DNA of 64,000 nucleotides from Agrobacterium tumefaciens (GTDB lineage: Bacteria; Pseudomonadota; Alphaproteobacteria; Rhizobiales; Rhizobiaceae): contig NZ_WJOK01000001.1 in NCBI RefSeq assembly GCF_009649785.1, positions 248,001-312,000 on the forward strand. Direction: 5' to 3'. Under the pieces are notes generated by a model. That model saw only the letters and a list, made by a program, of their open reading frames with translations. It ran no database searches and was not told where the DNA came from. Of the stretch, positions 26,170-33,246 are shown piece after piece (the first letter of the stretch is position 1; each line of letters begins with the position of its first letter). Position numbers and translations under genes: made by a program.

Positions 26170-26540
26170 TGTTTGCCTGCCGTTTCCACCAGTAGCTGGT
26201 TCATTCTTTCGTTCGTGGCTTTGATGGGCTTGAGGGTTTCGTTTAGAGTGTCGAGGCGGCCATTCACCTTCTCCAAGGCAAGCTCCAGACGGTGCTGGCT
26301 TTCCCGGTCGGGCAGGTGGCGCATTTCCCCCTCGATCGCCTGGATGCGGCGGTCATGGCTGGTCAGCTTGGTTTCATGGGCCTCCACGTCTTTGCCCAGG
26401 AGCGCGATTTCCTCGCGACCGCTTTTGATGTCAGCCTCAAGTTTCTTTTCGCCACTGGAGAAAAACCCTTTGAGGTGACCAAGGAGAGCCACACTGGAAA
26501 GAACCAGTGTCAGCCAGGGTATGATTTCGGTCGGAGTCAT
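26166..26540 (-). CDS. Mu gp25-like protein (DUF2730)
   Basis: 124 residues from ATG 26540. An N-terminal membrane segment (IIPWLTLVLSSVALLGHLKGFF) precedes a coiled coil (GEEKLEADIKSGREEIALLGKDVEAHETKL-type heptads to about residue 110). This layout is typical of DUF2730, located between lysis and packaging genes in Mu. Coupled to the DksA-like gene upstream (ATGA). Confidence 0.8.
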   Translation of the reverse strand: MTPTEIIPWLTLVLSSVALLGHLKGFFSSGEKKLEADIKSGREEIALLGKDVEAHETKLTSHDRRIQAIEGEMRHLPDRESQHRLELALEKVNGRLDTLNETLKPIKATNERMNQLLVETAGKQ

Positions 26541-26755
26541 CGACGGGCCTTCTCGAACTTCGTCTGACAGACGATGCAGCGTGTGGCAGACGGCAAGGCG
26601 ATACGACGCTCGCGGGCGATGTCGTTCCCACAATCCTCACATTCCAGCGTGCCAGGCGTGCGCAATGCCCGCGACGCGGCGGCGATACCTGCCTCGCGTT
26701 CCTGTTCAGTCCGTTCGGCGGCTAGATCGAAAGCGGCGTTTCCACCGAAATTCAT
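26537..26755 (-). CDS. TraR/DksA-type C4 zinc-finger protein
   Basis: 72 residues with one C4 finger: CEDCG (near 39-43) and CIVCQ (near 60-64), the DksA/TraR signature, following a helical N-terminus (AAERTEQEREAGIAAASRALR). Phage TraR-like proteins bind the RNA polymerase secondary channel and modulate transcription without ppGpp; here it could tune late or host transcription. Overlaps both neighbours by 4 bases. Confidence 0.85.
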   Translation of the reverse strand: MNFGGNAAFDLAAERTEQEREAGIAAASRALRTPGTLECEDCGNDIARERRIALPSATRCIVCQTKFEKARR

Positions 26756-27033
26756 GGTGAGGTCTCCGGCATGTTGTCGATAGCCGCGACGGCAGCAGCT
26801 CGGCGCGCGTCACAGGATAGGATTTCGGTTCGGTCAGCACTCCAGCGGGTCGCGACCTCGCGCTGGGAAAGGTCACGATCGGGTAGATCGCCAACCGCGC
26901 AGGGCACACGGGACGCGGGCGGCACGGCGGGCTTGACGGTGCGAAGCACGAGAGGAGCCTTGCTTTCAGTGGGGGAGCAAGCGGACGCGATCACGGCCAA
27001 GGCCGCAATCATCGCCATTCGGCAAAGCCGCAT
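26752..27033 (-). CDS. Outer-membrane spanin Rz1-like lipoprotein
   Basis: 93 residues from ATG 27033 (GGAGA 6 bases upstream). MRLCRMAMIAALAVIASAC is a lipoprotein signal with lipobox IASA-C; the mature part is Pro-containing and short. The gene begins inside the Rz-like frame (26966-27331) in another frame, the classical nested spanin layout. With the inner-membrane partner it would fuse the two membranes in the last step of lysis. Confidence 0.78.
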   Translation of the reverse strand: MRLCRMAMIAALAVIASACSPTESKAPLVLRTVKPAVPPASRVPCAVGDLPDRDLSQREVATRWSADRTEILSCDARRAAAVAAIDNMPETSP

Positions 27034-27331
27034 TCTGTGTCTCCAGTTCTTCATTTCGCGCTCGCAGCGCATCGATCTTGGCGGAAGTGCTGCGCTCCAG
27101 GTCGAGCGCATAACGGGCTTGAGCCGCCTCGGCGTTGGCGGCTTTGGTGTTGGCGGTCTCGATCGCGGCCGTCCAACGGGCATCGTTCTCGGATTTCGTT
27201 CTGCTGACGGCGCGGTCCACCATGCTGTTGACGGTGGCGATGGTGAGCCATCCGAGGAAAAGGGCAGCTCCGATCAGGAGCAGCACGATGATGACAGGCC
27301 TTGCCGCCTTCGTTAGCCAGGCTGAAATCAT
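26966..27331 (-). CDS. Inner-membrane spanin Rz-like
   Basis: 121 residues: an N-terminal membrane helix (PVIIVLLLIGAALFLGWLTIATV, about 12-34) then a periplasmic coiled coil (ARWTAAIETANTKAANAEAAQARYALDLERSTSAKIDALRARNEELE). The 3' end overlaps the lipoprotein gene in a different frame. It lies directly after the holin-like gene, as expected for a lysis cassette. Confidence 0.82.
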   Translation of the reverse strand: MISAWLTKAARPVIIVLLLIGAALFLGWLTIATVNSMVDRAVSRTKSENDARWTAAIETANTKAANAEAAQARYALDLERSTSAKIDALRARNEELETQNAALPNGDDCGLGRDRVRLLPH

Positions 27332-27621
27332 CGTGCAGGCTCCGACATGTCTTCCGGCTGGTCTCGGGGCATATAGGGAGGTTGTGAAGGCGGAACGTTT
27401 TCGTTTTGGGCGGCGGCCTCAAAATCCTTGCTACCGTAGTGGCGATGGACGCCGAGCATGGCTGCGATCAGCGTCAGCAGGGATGGCAGGGCTATAGTCG
27501 CCATGCCGGTTGCCTGGGAAGAACCAGCGAGTGCGCCAGCAATGAGAAGATAAACGCCGCCCCACGAGGCCCAGAAGGAACCCCACAGATAGCGTTTCGA
27601 GGTGCCGTAGGTCGGTTTCAT
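27328..27621 (-). CDS. Holin-like membrane protein
   Basis: 97 residues with two hydrophobic segments (about 18-35 and 39-58: GGVYLLIAGALAG, ATIALPSLLTLIAAMLGVH) and a hydrophilic C-terminus. Size, topology and position between endolysin and spanins suggest a holin. No family signature is certain. Confidence 0.68.
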   Translation of the reverse strand: MKPTYGTSKRYLWGSFWASWGGVYLLIAGALAGSSQATGMATIALPSLLTLIAAMLGVHRHYGSKDFEAAAQNENVPPSQPPYMPRDQPEDMSEPAR

Positions 27622-27626
27622 CGGCG

Positions 27627-28385
27627 TCAGGCCTCGCTCTTCGCGACCGGCGCGCCGGTGCTAGAAAGCTCGACCTTGCCGGCGATCGGCGCATCGGCGG
27701 TCTTCGGCCAGCGGACGCCAGCGCTCACGAGGCGGCTTTTGTCCACCCGCGTGATCGAAACGGAATTGCCCTGATTGCCCCCGAGGACGTGATAGTGCGT
27801 CCGGTCCTCGCCAACGTAAAAGCCGACATGTCCGCCGCCCTTCCGCTCGAAAACGAGGATCGCACCGCGCGCAACCCGGCTTTCGACGCCGAACTTCTTC
27901 CAGTTCAAAGCGCCGAGCGGATTGGCCAGCAGCGGCTCTTTCGGAAGCGTGTTGGAAATCATGCTGCCGACAAATAGGCCGCACCACGGAATATCGTCGT
28001 CGGTATAGAAGCCGGCGATCCAGCCGCCGAACTTCTTGGCCCAGCCAATGATGGTCGGATTGGATTTCGGGCCTGGAATTTCCTTCAGGCCCATATAGCG
28101 GCGCGCTTCACGCATCCACACCGGCTCCGCCGGCACGGGCACCTTCTCGTAGGTAACGAGATTGCTGTTCGGGTTTTTGCTCTGCACCTTGCGGAGCGCA
28201 TCAATGGTGGCTTGATCGGCGCGGCTGGAAATCGGCAGGTCGTAAGCGCCCTGGAAGCGTTCAAGCGCTGCGATCACTTCGCGGCCATGCACTCCGTCCA
28301 TTGTTCCGCCGTAAGCGCCGGCAACGCGAAGGCGAGAGATCAGCCATTCATCAAAGGTCTGGGAGGTCAAGGAAAGCCCCGTCAT
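27627..28385 (-). CDS. Endolysin, NlpC/P60-CHAP-like (TIGR02594 type)
   Basis: 252 residues from ATG 28385. An N-terminal peptidoglycan-binding-like repeat (GTMDGVHGREVIAALERFQGAYDLPISSRADQATIDAL, about 27-65) precedes a cysteine-peptidase domain: catalytic Cys135 in DIPWCGLFVGSMI and His186 in GGGHVGFYVGE. This family cleaves peptides of peptidoglycan. First gene of the late lysis cassette, after the Mor terminator. Not the lysozyme-type enzyme of Mu itself. Confidence 0.85.
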   Translation of the reverse strand: MTGLSLTSQTFDEWLISRLRVAGAYGGTMDGVHGREVIAALERFQGAYDLPISSRADQATIDALRKVQSKNPNSNLVTYEKVPVPAEPVWMREARRYMGLKEIPGPKSNPTIIGWAKKFGGWIAGFYTDDDIPWCGLFVGSMISNTLPKEPLLANPLGALNWKKFGVESRVARGAILVFERKGGGHVGFYVGEDRTHYHVLGGNQGNSVSITRVDKSRLVSAGVRWPKTADAPIAGKVELSSTGAPVAKSEA

Positions 28386-28453
28386 GATGGCAACTGGCGG
28401 AGATCGCGCGGGCCGATATGGGGGCAAATTAGAGTTTGGGCCTGAAACAAATC

Positions 28454-28477
28454 AGGCCCGCCGTGGCGGGCGGGCCT
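28454..28477 (-). terminator. Dispersed GC hairpin, copy 4: terminator after mor
   Basis: 9-bp stem (28454-28462/28469-28477) with loop GTGGCG directly after the mor stop (28478). It separates the early/middle transcript from the late lysis genes, where Mu also ends the middle transcript and starts Mor/C-driven late transcription. Bases 28451-28473 match copy 1 exactly. Confidence 0.75.
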
Positions 28478-28849
28478 TTAGAACATTTCGATCTGGCGGG
28501 GGTCTGTCTTTCGCCTGGACTTAAGCGGCTCCCGTTTTCGGGCGCGCTTCAAAAGTCTTTCAACACCGCTTTCGGTCAAACCGAGCCTTTTAGCAATATC
28601 GCGGTTGCTCATTTCAGCATCGACATAACGGCGGGCCCGAAACTCGCGTGCCAGAGGCACTCTTATATATCCGCCCGGATAGGCTTTGGCTAGACGGTAT
28701 GCAGCATCAACGCCGATCGTCGAGGGAAGTTCACTTCGCTCGGGATCGGCAGGTACATAAAGCCTGACGCCAGCATGCGCTTCGACCAGGGAGAAGAAGC
28801 CCTCTTCGCCAAGCGTTGTCAACAGATCAAGGGTGAGGTCATCGGCCAT
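28478..28849 (-). CDS. mor: Mor-type middle/late transcription activator
   Basis: 123 residues from ATG 28849 (TGATG with gemA). LPSTIGVDAAYRLAKAYPGGYIRVPL is the dimerisation strand-helix of Mor/C proteins and FRARRYVDAEMSNRDIAKRLGLTESGVERLLKRAR is the C-terminal helix-turn-helix. It activates transcription from middle promoters and so the late genes. The only Mor/C protein in the prophage, so it may do the job of both. Confidence 0.88.
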   Translation of the reverse strand: MADDLTLDLLTTLGEEGFFSLVEAHAGVRLYVPADPERSELPSTIGVDAAYRLAKAYPGGYIRVPLAREFRARRYVDAEMSNRDIAKRLGLTESGVERLLKRARKREPLKSRRKTDPRQIEMF

Positions 28850-29499
28850 CACTTTTGGGCCTTCATCTCGCGGCGAACCTGCGGCCCGAAATGGTTCATA
28901 ACCGTAATCCACTCGGCATCGCTCAAATTCCGATAGCTGATGCTTTCATTGGTGACGTGCGTAACAGCCTGCCAGAAGGCGTTCGGCTCGGCCGGATGCA
29001 GGATCGCCCATTGCGCGCGGGCGATCTTGTAACCGTGGCTTTTCTCGAAAGGCTCATAAGGCACCCGATCAGCCCAGATGACACCGGCGCGCGCAAGCAT
29101 TCCCTTCAGCGCCTCAACGACACTGGCGCCGTCGCTTGCCGTATGGACAAAACGCATATCGGAAATGTCAGGCAACTGCCGGCCCATCGCGAAGGCTTCC
29201 AGCGCGCTATCGCGGCGGTCCTCGATGACTCCGAGATTGTAGCAGGCGATCCAGAGCGCCCGCATTTTTGGCAGGTACTTGCCGGAAAGCTTGCGCTTGC
29301 CGTCGCGGCCGTCCTGGCGAACCGGGACGGGTCGCGTCACAGTGCCGCGAAAGTTGACAAGGACCTTCTGGCGCTCGACCTCCGTCATGTCCTTGATGGA
29401 TGTTTTGCCTGTCAGAATGTGTAACTTGGCGCGATAGGTGTCATCGTCCAGGCCGAGTTTCTTCTGCTCGATCTTGATTGCGGCGATGGTCTTGCTCAT
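28849..29499 (-). CDS. gemA: GemA-like regulatory protein (Mu gp16)
   Basis: 216 residues. N-terminal MSKTIAAIKIEQKKLGLDDDTYRAKLHILTGKTSIKDMTEVERQKVL is the GemA signature; RALWIACYNLGVIEDRRDSALEAFAMGRQ follows. In Mu, gemA lies immediately before mor and affects host gene expression and DNA topology. Same order here. Confidence 0.9.
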   Translation of the reverse strand: MSKTIAAIKIEQKKLGLDDDTYRAKLHILTGKTSIKDMTEVERQKVLVNFRGTVTRPVPVRQDGRDGKRKLSGKYLPKMRALWIACYNLGVIEDRRDSALEAFAMGRQLPDISDMRFVHTASDGASVVEALKGMLARAGVIWADRVPYEPFEKSHGYKIARAQWAILHPAEPNAFWQAVTHVTNESISYRNLSDAEWITVMNHFGPQVRREMKAQK

Positions 29500-29690
29500 T
29501 TTGACAGCCTCCCTGCTAGGTCGGCTGCGATGTCGGAAAGGCAGAATTCCGAAGAGCGGCTTTCGTCGCCTTCCTCGGTCACAACCAGGACGAACATCTT
29601 GCCGCCCTTGGCGTGAACAAAATGGCCGTCCTTCAGAAATGCGTCGATCAGCGCCGTCAGCAGCTGGTCGGGTTCAAATGTCCTCGGCAT
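29496..29690 (-). CDS. Small early protein, 64 aa
   Basis: Start ATG 29690 follows the overlap with the upstream gene. Soluble protein with LLTALIDAFLKDGHFVHAKGGKMFVLVVTEEG and LSDIAADLAGRL. No family recognised. Coupled to gemA (ATGA). Confidence 0.6.
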   Translation of the reverse strand: MPRTFEPDQLLTALIDAFLKDGHFVHAKGGKMFVLVVTEEGDESRSSEFCLSDIAADLAGRLSK

Positions 29691-29937
29691 CGTAGGCCTC
29701 GCTGATTTCGGCGGTGGTGAAGGTGGCTTTGAAAACCGGGATGAAAAACCGCACATAGACGAACTGGACGGACCAGCCCCGGCGTTGTGCATTTTCCCAC
29801 GTTTCGCGTTTGCGGTATTTAGATGCGATCGCCTTGGTGGCAGTCTCGCTCCATGCCTTCGGCTGAAGCTTTCCGGAGGGAGAGCAAAGCACATAGCCCT
29901 TCGCGAAGGCCGCAGGGATTTGGCGCTTACTCGTCAT
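29674..29937 (-). CDS. Small early protein, 87 aa
   Basis: Basic N-terminal half (TKAIASKYRKRETWENAQRRGWSVQFVYVRFFIPVF). Overlaps the next gene by 17 bases and precedes the plus-strand cargo gene. No function assignable. Confidence 0.6.
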   Translation of the reverse strand: MTSKRQIPAAFAKGYVLCSPSGKLQPKAWSETATKAIASKYRKRETWENAQRRGWSVQFVYVRFFIPVFKATFTTAEISEAYDAEDI

Positions 29938-30017
29938 GCCGCACCGCCTTTCACACTTCCAAACCGGAACGAAAGGTGCAATTTTTCGGGTGGGCGAATT
30001 GGGTTTAGGGGAACGAA

Positions 30018-30767
30018 TTGTCTGAATTGCACAAGAAACGATTGTTGACTTTGGCCGGTTTGGTGTTGGCGTCGGCCATTTGTCTTCCAGTAATCTTTGG
30101 TGAGCCTCGAAAGATAAAAGACCAAAGTGGCGGTGATAGCTGGCGCAACGTGATTTACGATTTTCAGACGCTCATCACGGGTTTTTTCGCAATTGGCGCT
30201 GCTTACATGACAGTGCGCTACGCGCTCAAAATTGACGACCGTCAACAGCGGCGCCATCAACAGATCATGTCTTTCACTGTTCGAAAGGAACTTGGTACAC
30301 TCGAAAGGGCTCTTTATCCGCAGCTGAGCGACTTGGCAGAAGCGGTTGAAAGCCTCTGGGATACAAACCGCGACCCTAAGGACAAGTCTCCACTCAGCAA
30401 CTGGAAATGGTTTACGCAGCTGACGAACGAGTATCGCGACCAACTTCACCGCGTGAATGACGTCACTCAGCGGCAACAATTCACGGACGCCTTGCCTTAC
30501 TTTGATGGCAGGCTTTCTAGAGCCTATTTTGAGTTTCGAAGCTCGTATAGTGAGACGGAAAAACAATTCCAAGAACACGTACAGGCACTCAGCCTGTTGG
30601 ACGCGGGCTATGACAACCTCACCTACGAGCACATTTGGGCGGCAAACCACGTATACATTGCTAGCTGTGCTGTTGGCTTTGTCATCAAAGCCGAAGCTTT
30701 GGAAAGGGAGCTGAAGAGGGCAAGCGGAGAGTATCAAAGCATGGTTGAGCGGTATCGACATATCTGA
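30018..30767 (+). CDS. Two-TM cargo protein inserted in the early region
   Basis: 249 residues from TTG 30018 (AGGGG 5-6 bases upstream). Two N-terminal membrane helices (LTLAGLVLASAICLPVIF, about 9-26; YDFQTLITGFFAIGAAYMTVRYAL, about 47-70), then a helical cytoplasmic domain of ~175 residues. It opposes the lytic operon and converges with DUF3164 (7-base gap). Lower GC than its neighbours indicates recent acquisition. I infer a lysogenic-conversion or superinfection-exclusion gene expressed from the prophage. No known family recognised. Confidence 0.75.
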   Translation: MSELHKKRLLTLAGLVLASAICLPVIFGEPRKIKDQSGGDSWRNVIYDFQTLITGFFAIGAAYMTVRYALKIDDRQQRRHQQIMSFTVRKELGTLERALYPQLSDLAEAVESLWDTNRDPKDKSPLSNWKWFTQLTNEYRDQLHRVNDVTQRQQFTDALPYFDGRLSRAYFEFRSSYSETEKQFQEHVQALSLLDAGYDNLTYEHIWAANHVYIASCAVGFVIKAEALERELKRASGEYQSMVERYRHI

Positions 30768-30774
30768 CCTCGCT

Positions 30775-31434
30775 TCACGCATCAGCAATATTGAGTGAAA
30801 TGCGTGTCCACTCTGCGTCATGCGATTCCCGGATGCTGAAATGCAGGTACTCTTTCGAGCCGATTACCCGCACGGCGGCATTGATCGCCTCCATCGCATT
30901 GATCCAGCGCGGATCATCGCTTTCGATCTTGAACAGTTCGAACACGGCGTCTTTGCTGATTTTGCCGGCCTGATCGACATTGAAGGCGCGGGTGACCAGG
31001 CCACGGATTTCAGCGCGGCCATCCTCTGTCCATTCGTTCAGGCATTCGTCGATCAGCCCTTTCGCGACCTGTAGCTGCGGCCCGAACTCGATCAGCTTGT
31101 TTACGCGGGTCTCAACGGACATCAGCCCGTCGATCGTGCGATACTTCTGGTTTCCGGCTCCAGCTCGACCGCGCTTGATGAGGCCATATTTGGCCTCAAG
31201 GTTGCGATCGAACTCGGCGATATCGGCGCGGGTATGCTTCTTGAACCGGCCCAACTCGGCCGAAAGCGTCTTGGCAAAACCGATGATCTTGCGGACCATC
31301 TGATCTTCAAGGAAGTCTTCGGGCTTCACCAGGGCGAGAGGCGTCAGGCCGCCGTCGCCATTGGTGACGTATTCTTTGCCGTTTACGACAGTGATGCCGG
31401 CTGCGGCCTTTTCTTCCAGAATTACAGCTTCCAT
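30775..31434 (-). CDS. DUF3164 early protein
   Basis: 219 residues. NGKEYVTNGDGGLTPLALVKPEDFLEDQMVRKIIGFAKTLSAELGRFKKHTRADIAEFDRNLEAKYG is the DUF3164 signature, common after the B gene in Mu-like phages. Function unknown, perhaps DNA-end or nuclease control; no Gam homologue was found elsewhere, so this may fill that slot (inference). Confidence 0.85.
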   Translation of the reverse strand: MEAVILEEKAAAGITVVNGKEYVTNGDGGLTPLALVKPEDFLEDQMVRKIIGFAKTLSAELGRFKKHTRADIAEFDRNLEAKYGLIKRGRAGAGNQKYRTIDGLMSVETRVNKLIEFGPQLQVAKGLIDECLNEWTEDGRAEIRGLVTRAFNVDQAGKISKDAVFELFKIESDDPRWINAMEAINAAVRVIGSKEYLHFSIRESHDAEWTRISLNIADA

Positions 31435-31467
31435 GGCTTTAACCTCATAATTTAATGTGAAAGGGGA

Positions 31468-31830
31468 TCAGGCCGCGTCGCCACCGGACGGCGCGGAAGG
31501 TGCAGGAGAATTGGAGGGTTTGGGGCGGAACTGGACGACCTTGCCGCCGTCCATGGTGTCGGGTCGCATTAGGCAGAGGACCTCGGCCGTGATGGCGTTC
31601 ATGTCGGAGAGCAGCTTGACGCGATCCTCAGACGCGCGGCGGTTCCACTCCGCCTGCGACCAGGCGTTTTCAAGCTTTCGCGCCAGATCGGCTATTCGGC
31701 CGAGGTGAACGATGAAGCTGGCGGACGTGACGCGATCGAGATGAATCAAACCGTGCTGCGCGACGACGCTATTCAGGTCGCGCTGCAACTCATGCAGAAA
31801 ATCGGAAACGCATTCAGGCTTCGCCGTCAT
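31468..31830 (-). CDS. Small early helical protein, 120 aa
   Basis: ATG 31830 has GGAAAGAAGA upstream. Predicted mostly helical (FLHELQRDLNSVVAQHGLIHLDRVTSASFIVHLGRIADLARKLENAW) with a Pro/Ser-rich end. The start lies 17 bases inside the upstream gene. No family recognised. Confidence 0.65.
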   Translation of the reverse strand: MTAKPECVSDFLHELQRDLNSVVAQHGLIHLDRVTSASFIVHLGRIADLARKLENAWSQAEWNRRASEDRVKLLSDMNAITAEVLCLMRPDTMDGGKVVQFRPKPSNSPAPSAPSGGDAA

Positions 31831-32140
31831 TCTTCTTTCCTCCAAAGTTCGGGCGGATGATGTTGCCTTCGGCCTTTTTCAGAAGGCCGGTGAGTTCGCC
31901 TGTGGCGAGCTGCTCGGCCGTCTTTGCGAGCAGCTTCCCGGCCTCGCTGTCGCGCAGAATGGAAAGCTCCAGCTCAAGATGGCCGGCCTGCTGTGACAGG
32001 GCGCGAAGGGTTTTCAGGACGGTTTGGGCGGATTCCGCGTCCAGCGTCAGTTTTTCGTCCGGCGTCATCTTTTTGGCTTCCGCGAAGATGCCCGCGAGGT
32101 AATCCAGATGAGATTTCAGGTCGGGAATTTCCGGCGTCAT
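31814..32140 (-). CDS. Small early helical protein, 108 aa
   Basis: Coupled to the B gene (ATGA at 32137-32140). LSQQAGHLELELSILRDSEAGKLLAKTAEQLATGELTGLLKKAEGNIIRPNF suggests long helices. Function unknown. Confidence 0.65.
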   Translation of the reverse strand: MTPEIPDLKSHLDYLAGIFAEAKKMTPDEKLTLDAESAQTVLKTLRALSQQAGHLELELSILRDSEAGKLLAKTAEQLATGELTGLLKKAEGNIIRPNFGGKKNDGEA

Positions 32141-33168
32141 AGGCTGTCTCCCATGTCGCGGTTCTTCCAGGCAGCCTGAAGATGCTCCAGACGCACACCT
32201 TCCTCGCCATCTCCGATGGCAAGCATGGAGGCGGCTTTCATGGTGCGATCGATCTGGCGCAGCGCGCCCGGCTTGCTGGCAATGCCTTTCAGGAAGGTGG
32301 CGCAATCGGTGCCTTCCTCAACGCCCCACGCCTTGATGAGCATTTCAGCGTCCGCAGCCGGATTGCGCGCCGTCCTGACCTGTCGGTCAAACCGGGAAAG
32401 CACCTGCGCGCGGCTTGCGACTGAACGCCCGACGTCCTTTATGAAGGCCGTGGCGGTATCCTCATTGCCGAGCAGGGCAACGCCGCAATGGTCGTTATCG
32501 ACGAAGTGGCGCAACTGGTTGACGGCTTCTGGCACGGCGTTCTGTGCCTCGTCGATGATCAACAGGGAGCCTTCACCGACACGTTTCAGCTTGGCGCCGA
32601 TCGAGCGGACGAACCGCGCGGGGTTATGCTCATGCACTTCAAGTGCCGCGCAAAGTTCAACGAGCATGCCGTGAACGGTTTTGGTGCTCGGGCTAAGTGT
32701 GGCCATGAAGACGTGCGGCCGCGTGTTCAGGAAGTGCTTTGCAGCGGTGGTTTTACCGGAGCCTGCGGGCAGCGTGACGCGGATGAAACCGGATGTCACC
32801 TGGGCAAACAGCAGGGCGTTGTAAACGTCCATCCCGACCGCCGTGCGCTGGAATGGAGGCGACACCGGCATTGTGGCCGCCATGTTCTGGCTCGCGTCGA
32901 GCGCATCGAGCCAGTTGGCAACCTTCTGGTTGATGTTCGCCAGGACGCCGAGATATTTGCCGCCAAACCACGGCGACAACGTGCCGTCCGGTACATCGGT
33001 GCGGCGGGACACTTCGGCTTTCGTCCAGCCAAATTCCGTCGCAGCGTCAACCATCCGCGATGTCAGCTTGCGCCACTCGTCTACGTCAGGCGCAGGGTGC
33101 TTTGCGATAAACTCGATTGTCGGTTGAGACTGGTCCCACACGCTATTTGTGTTGGTCGTCTTTTTCAT
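32137..33168 (-). CDS. B: Transposition target-DNA activator B (MuB-like AAA ATPase)
   Basis: 343 residues. An N-terminal HTH-like region (WTKAEVSRRTDVPDGTLSPWFGGKYLG) precedes an AAA ATPase with Walker A PAGSGKTT (134-141) and Walker B LLIIDEA (202-208), and a C-terminal lid (ALRQIDRTMKAASMLA). MuB coats target DNA, activates the transposase and imposes target immunity. Coupled to a short 16-codon frame upstream and to the next gene. Confidence 0.92.
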   Translation of the reverse strand: MKKTTNTNSVWDQSQPTIEFIAKHPAPDVDEWRKLTSRMVDAATEFGWTKAEVSRRTDVPDGTLSPWFGGKYLGVLANINQKVANWLDALDASQNMAATMPVSPPFQRTAVGMDVYNALLFAQVTSGFIRVTLPAGSGKTTAAKHFLNTRPHVFMATLSPSTKTVHGMLVELCAALEVHEHNPARFVRSIGAKLKRVGEGSLLIIDEAQNAVPEAVNQLRHFVDNDHCGVALLGNEDTATAFIKDVGRSVASRAQVLSRFDRQVRTARNPAADAEMLIKAWGVEEGTDCATFLKGIASKPGALRQIDRTMKAASMLAIGDGEEGVRLEHLQAAWKNRDMGDSL

Positions 33169-33215
33169 GCTAAGGTTCCTTTGTTCAATTGCGGGGCGGC
33201 CTTCGGGTCGCTCAT
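33165..33215 (-). CDS. Possible 16-aa leader peptide before B
   Basis: In the 78-base gap between A and B, ATG 33215 (after an A8 run and AGGG) opens MSDPKAAPQLNKGTLA, whose TGA overlaps the B start (ATGA). This could be a coupling leader that links A and B translation, or a remnant. Only the overlap and size support it. Confidence 0.3.
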   Translation of the reverse strand: MSDPKAAPQLNKGTLA

Positions 33216-33246
33216 TTTTTTTCGCCCTGTTGGACTGGAACCGTAC

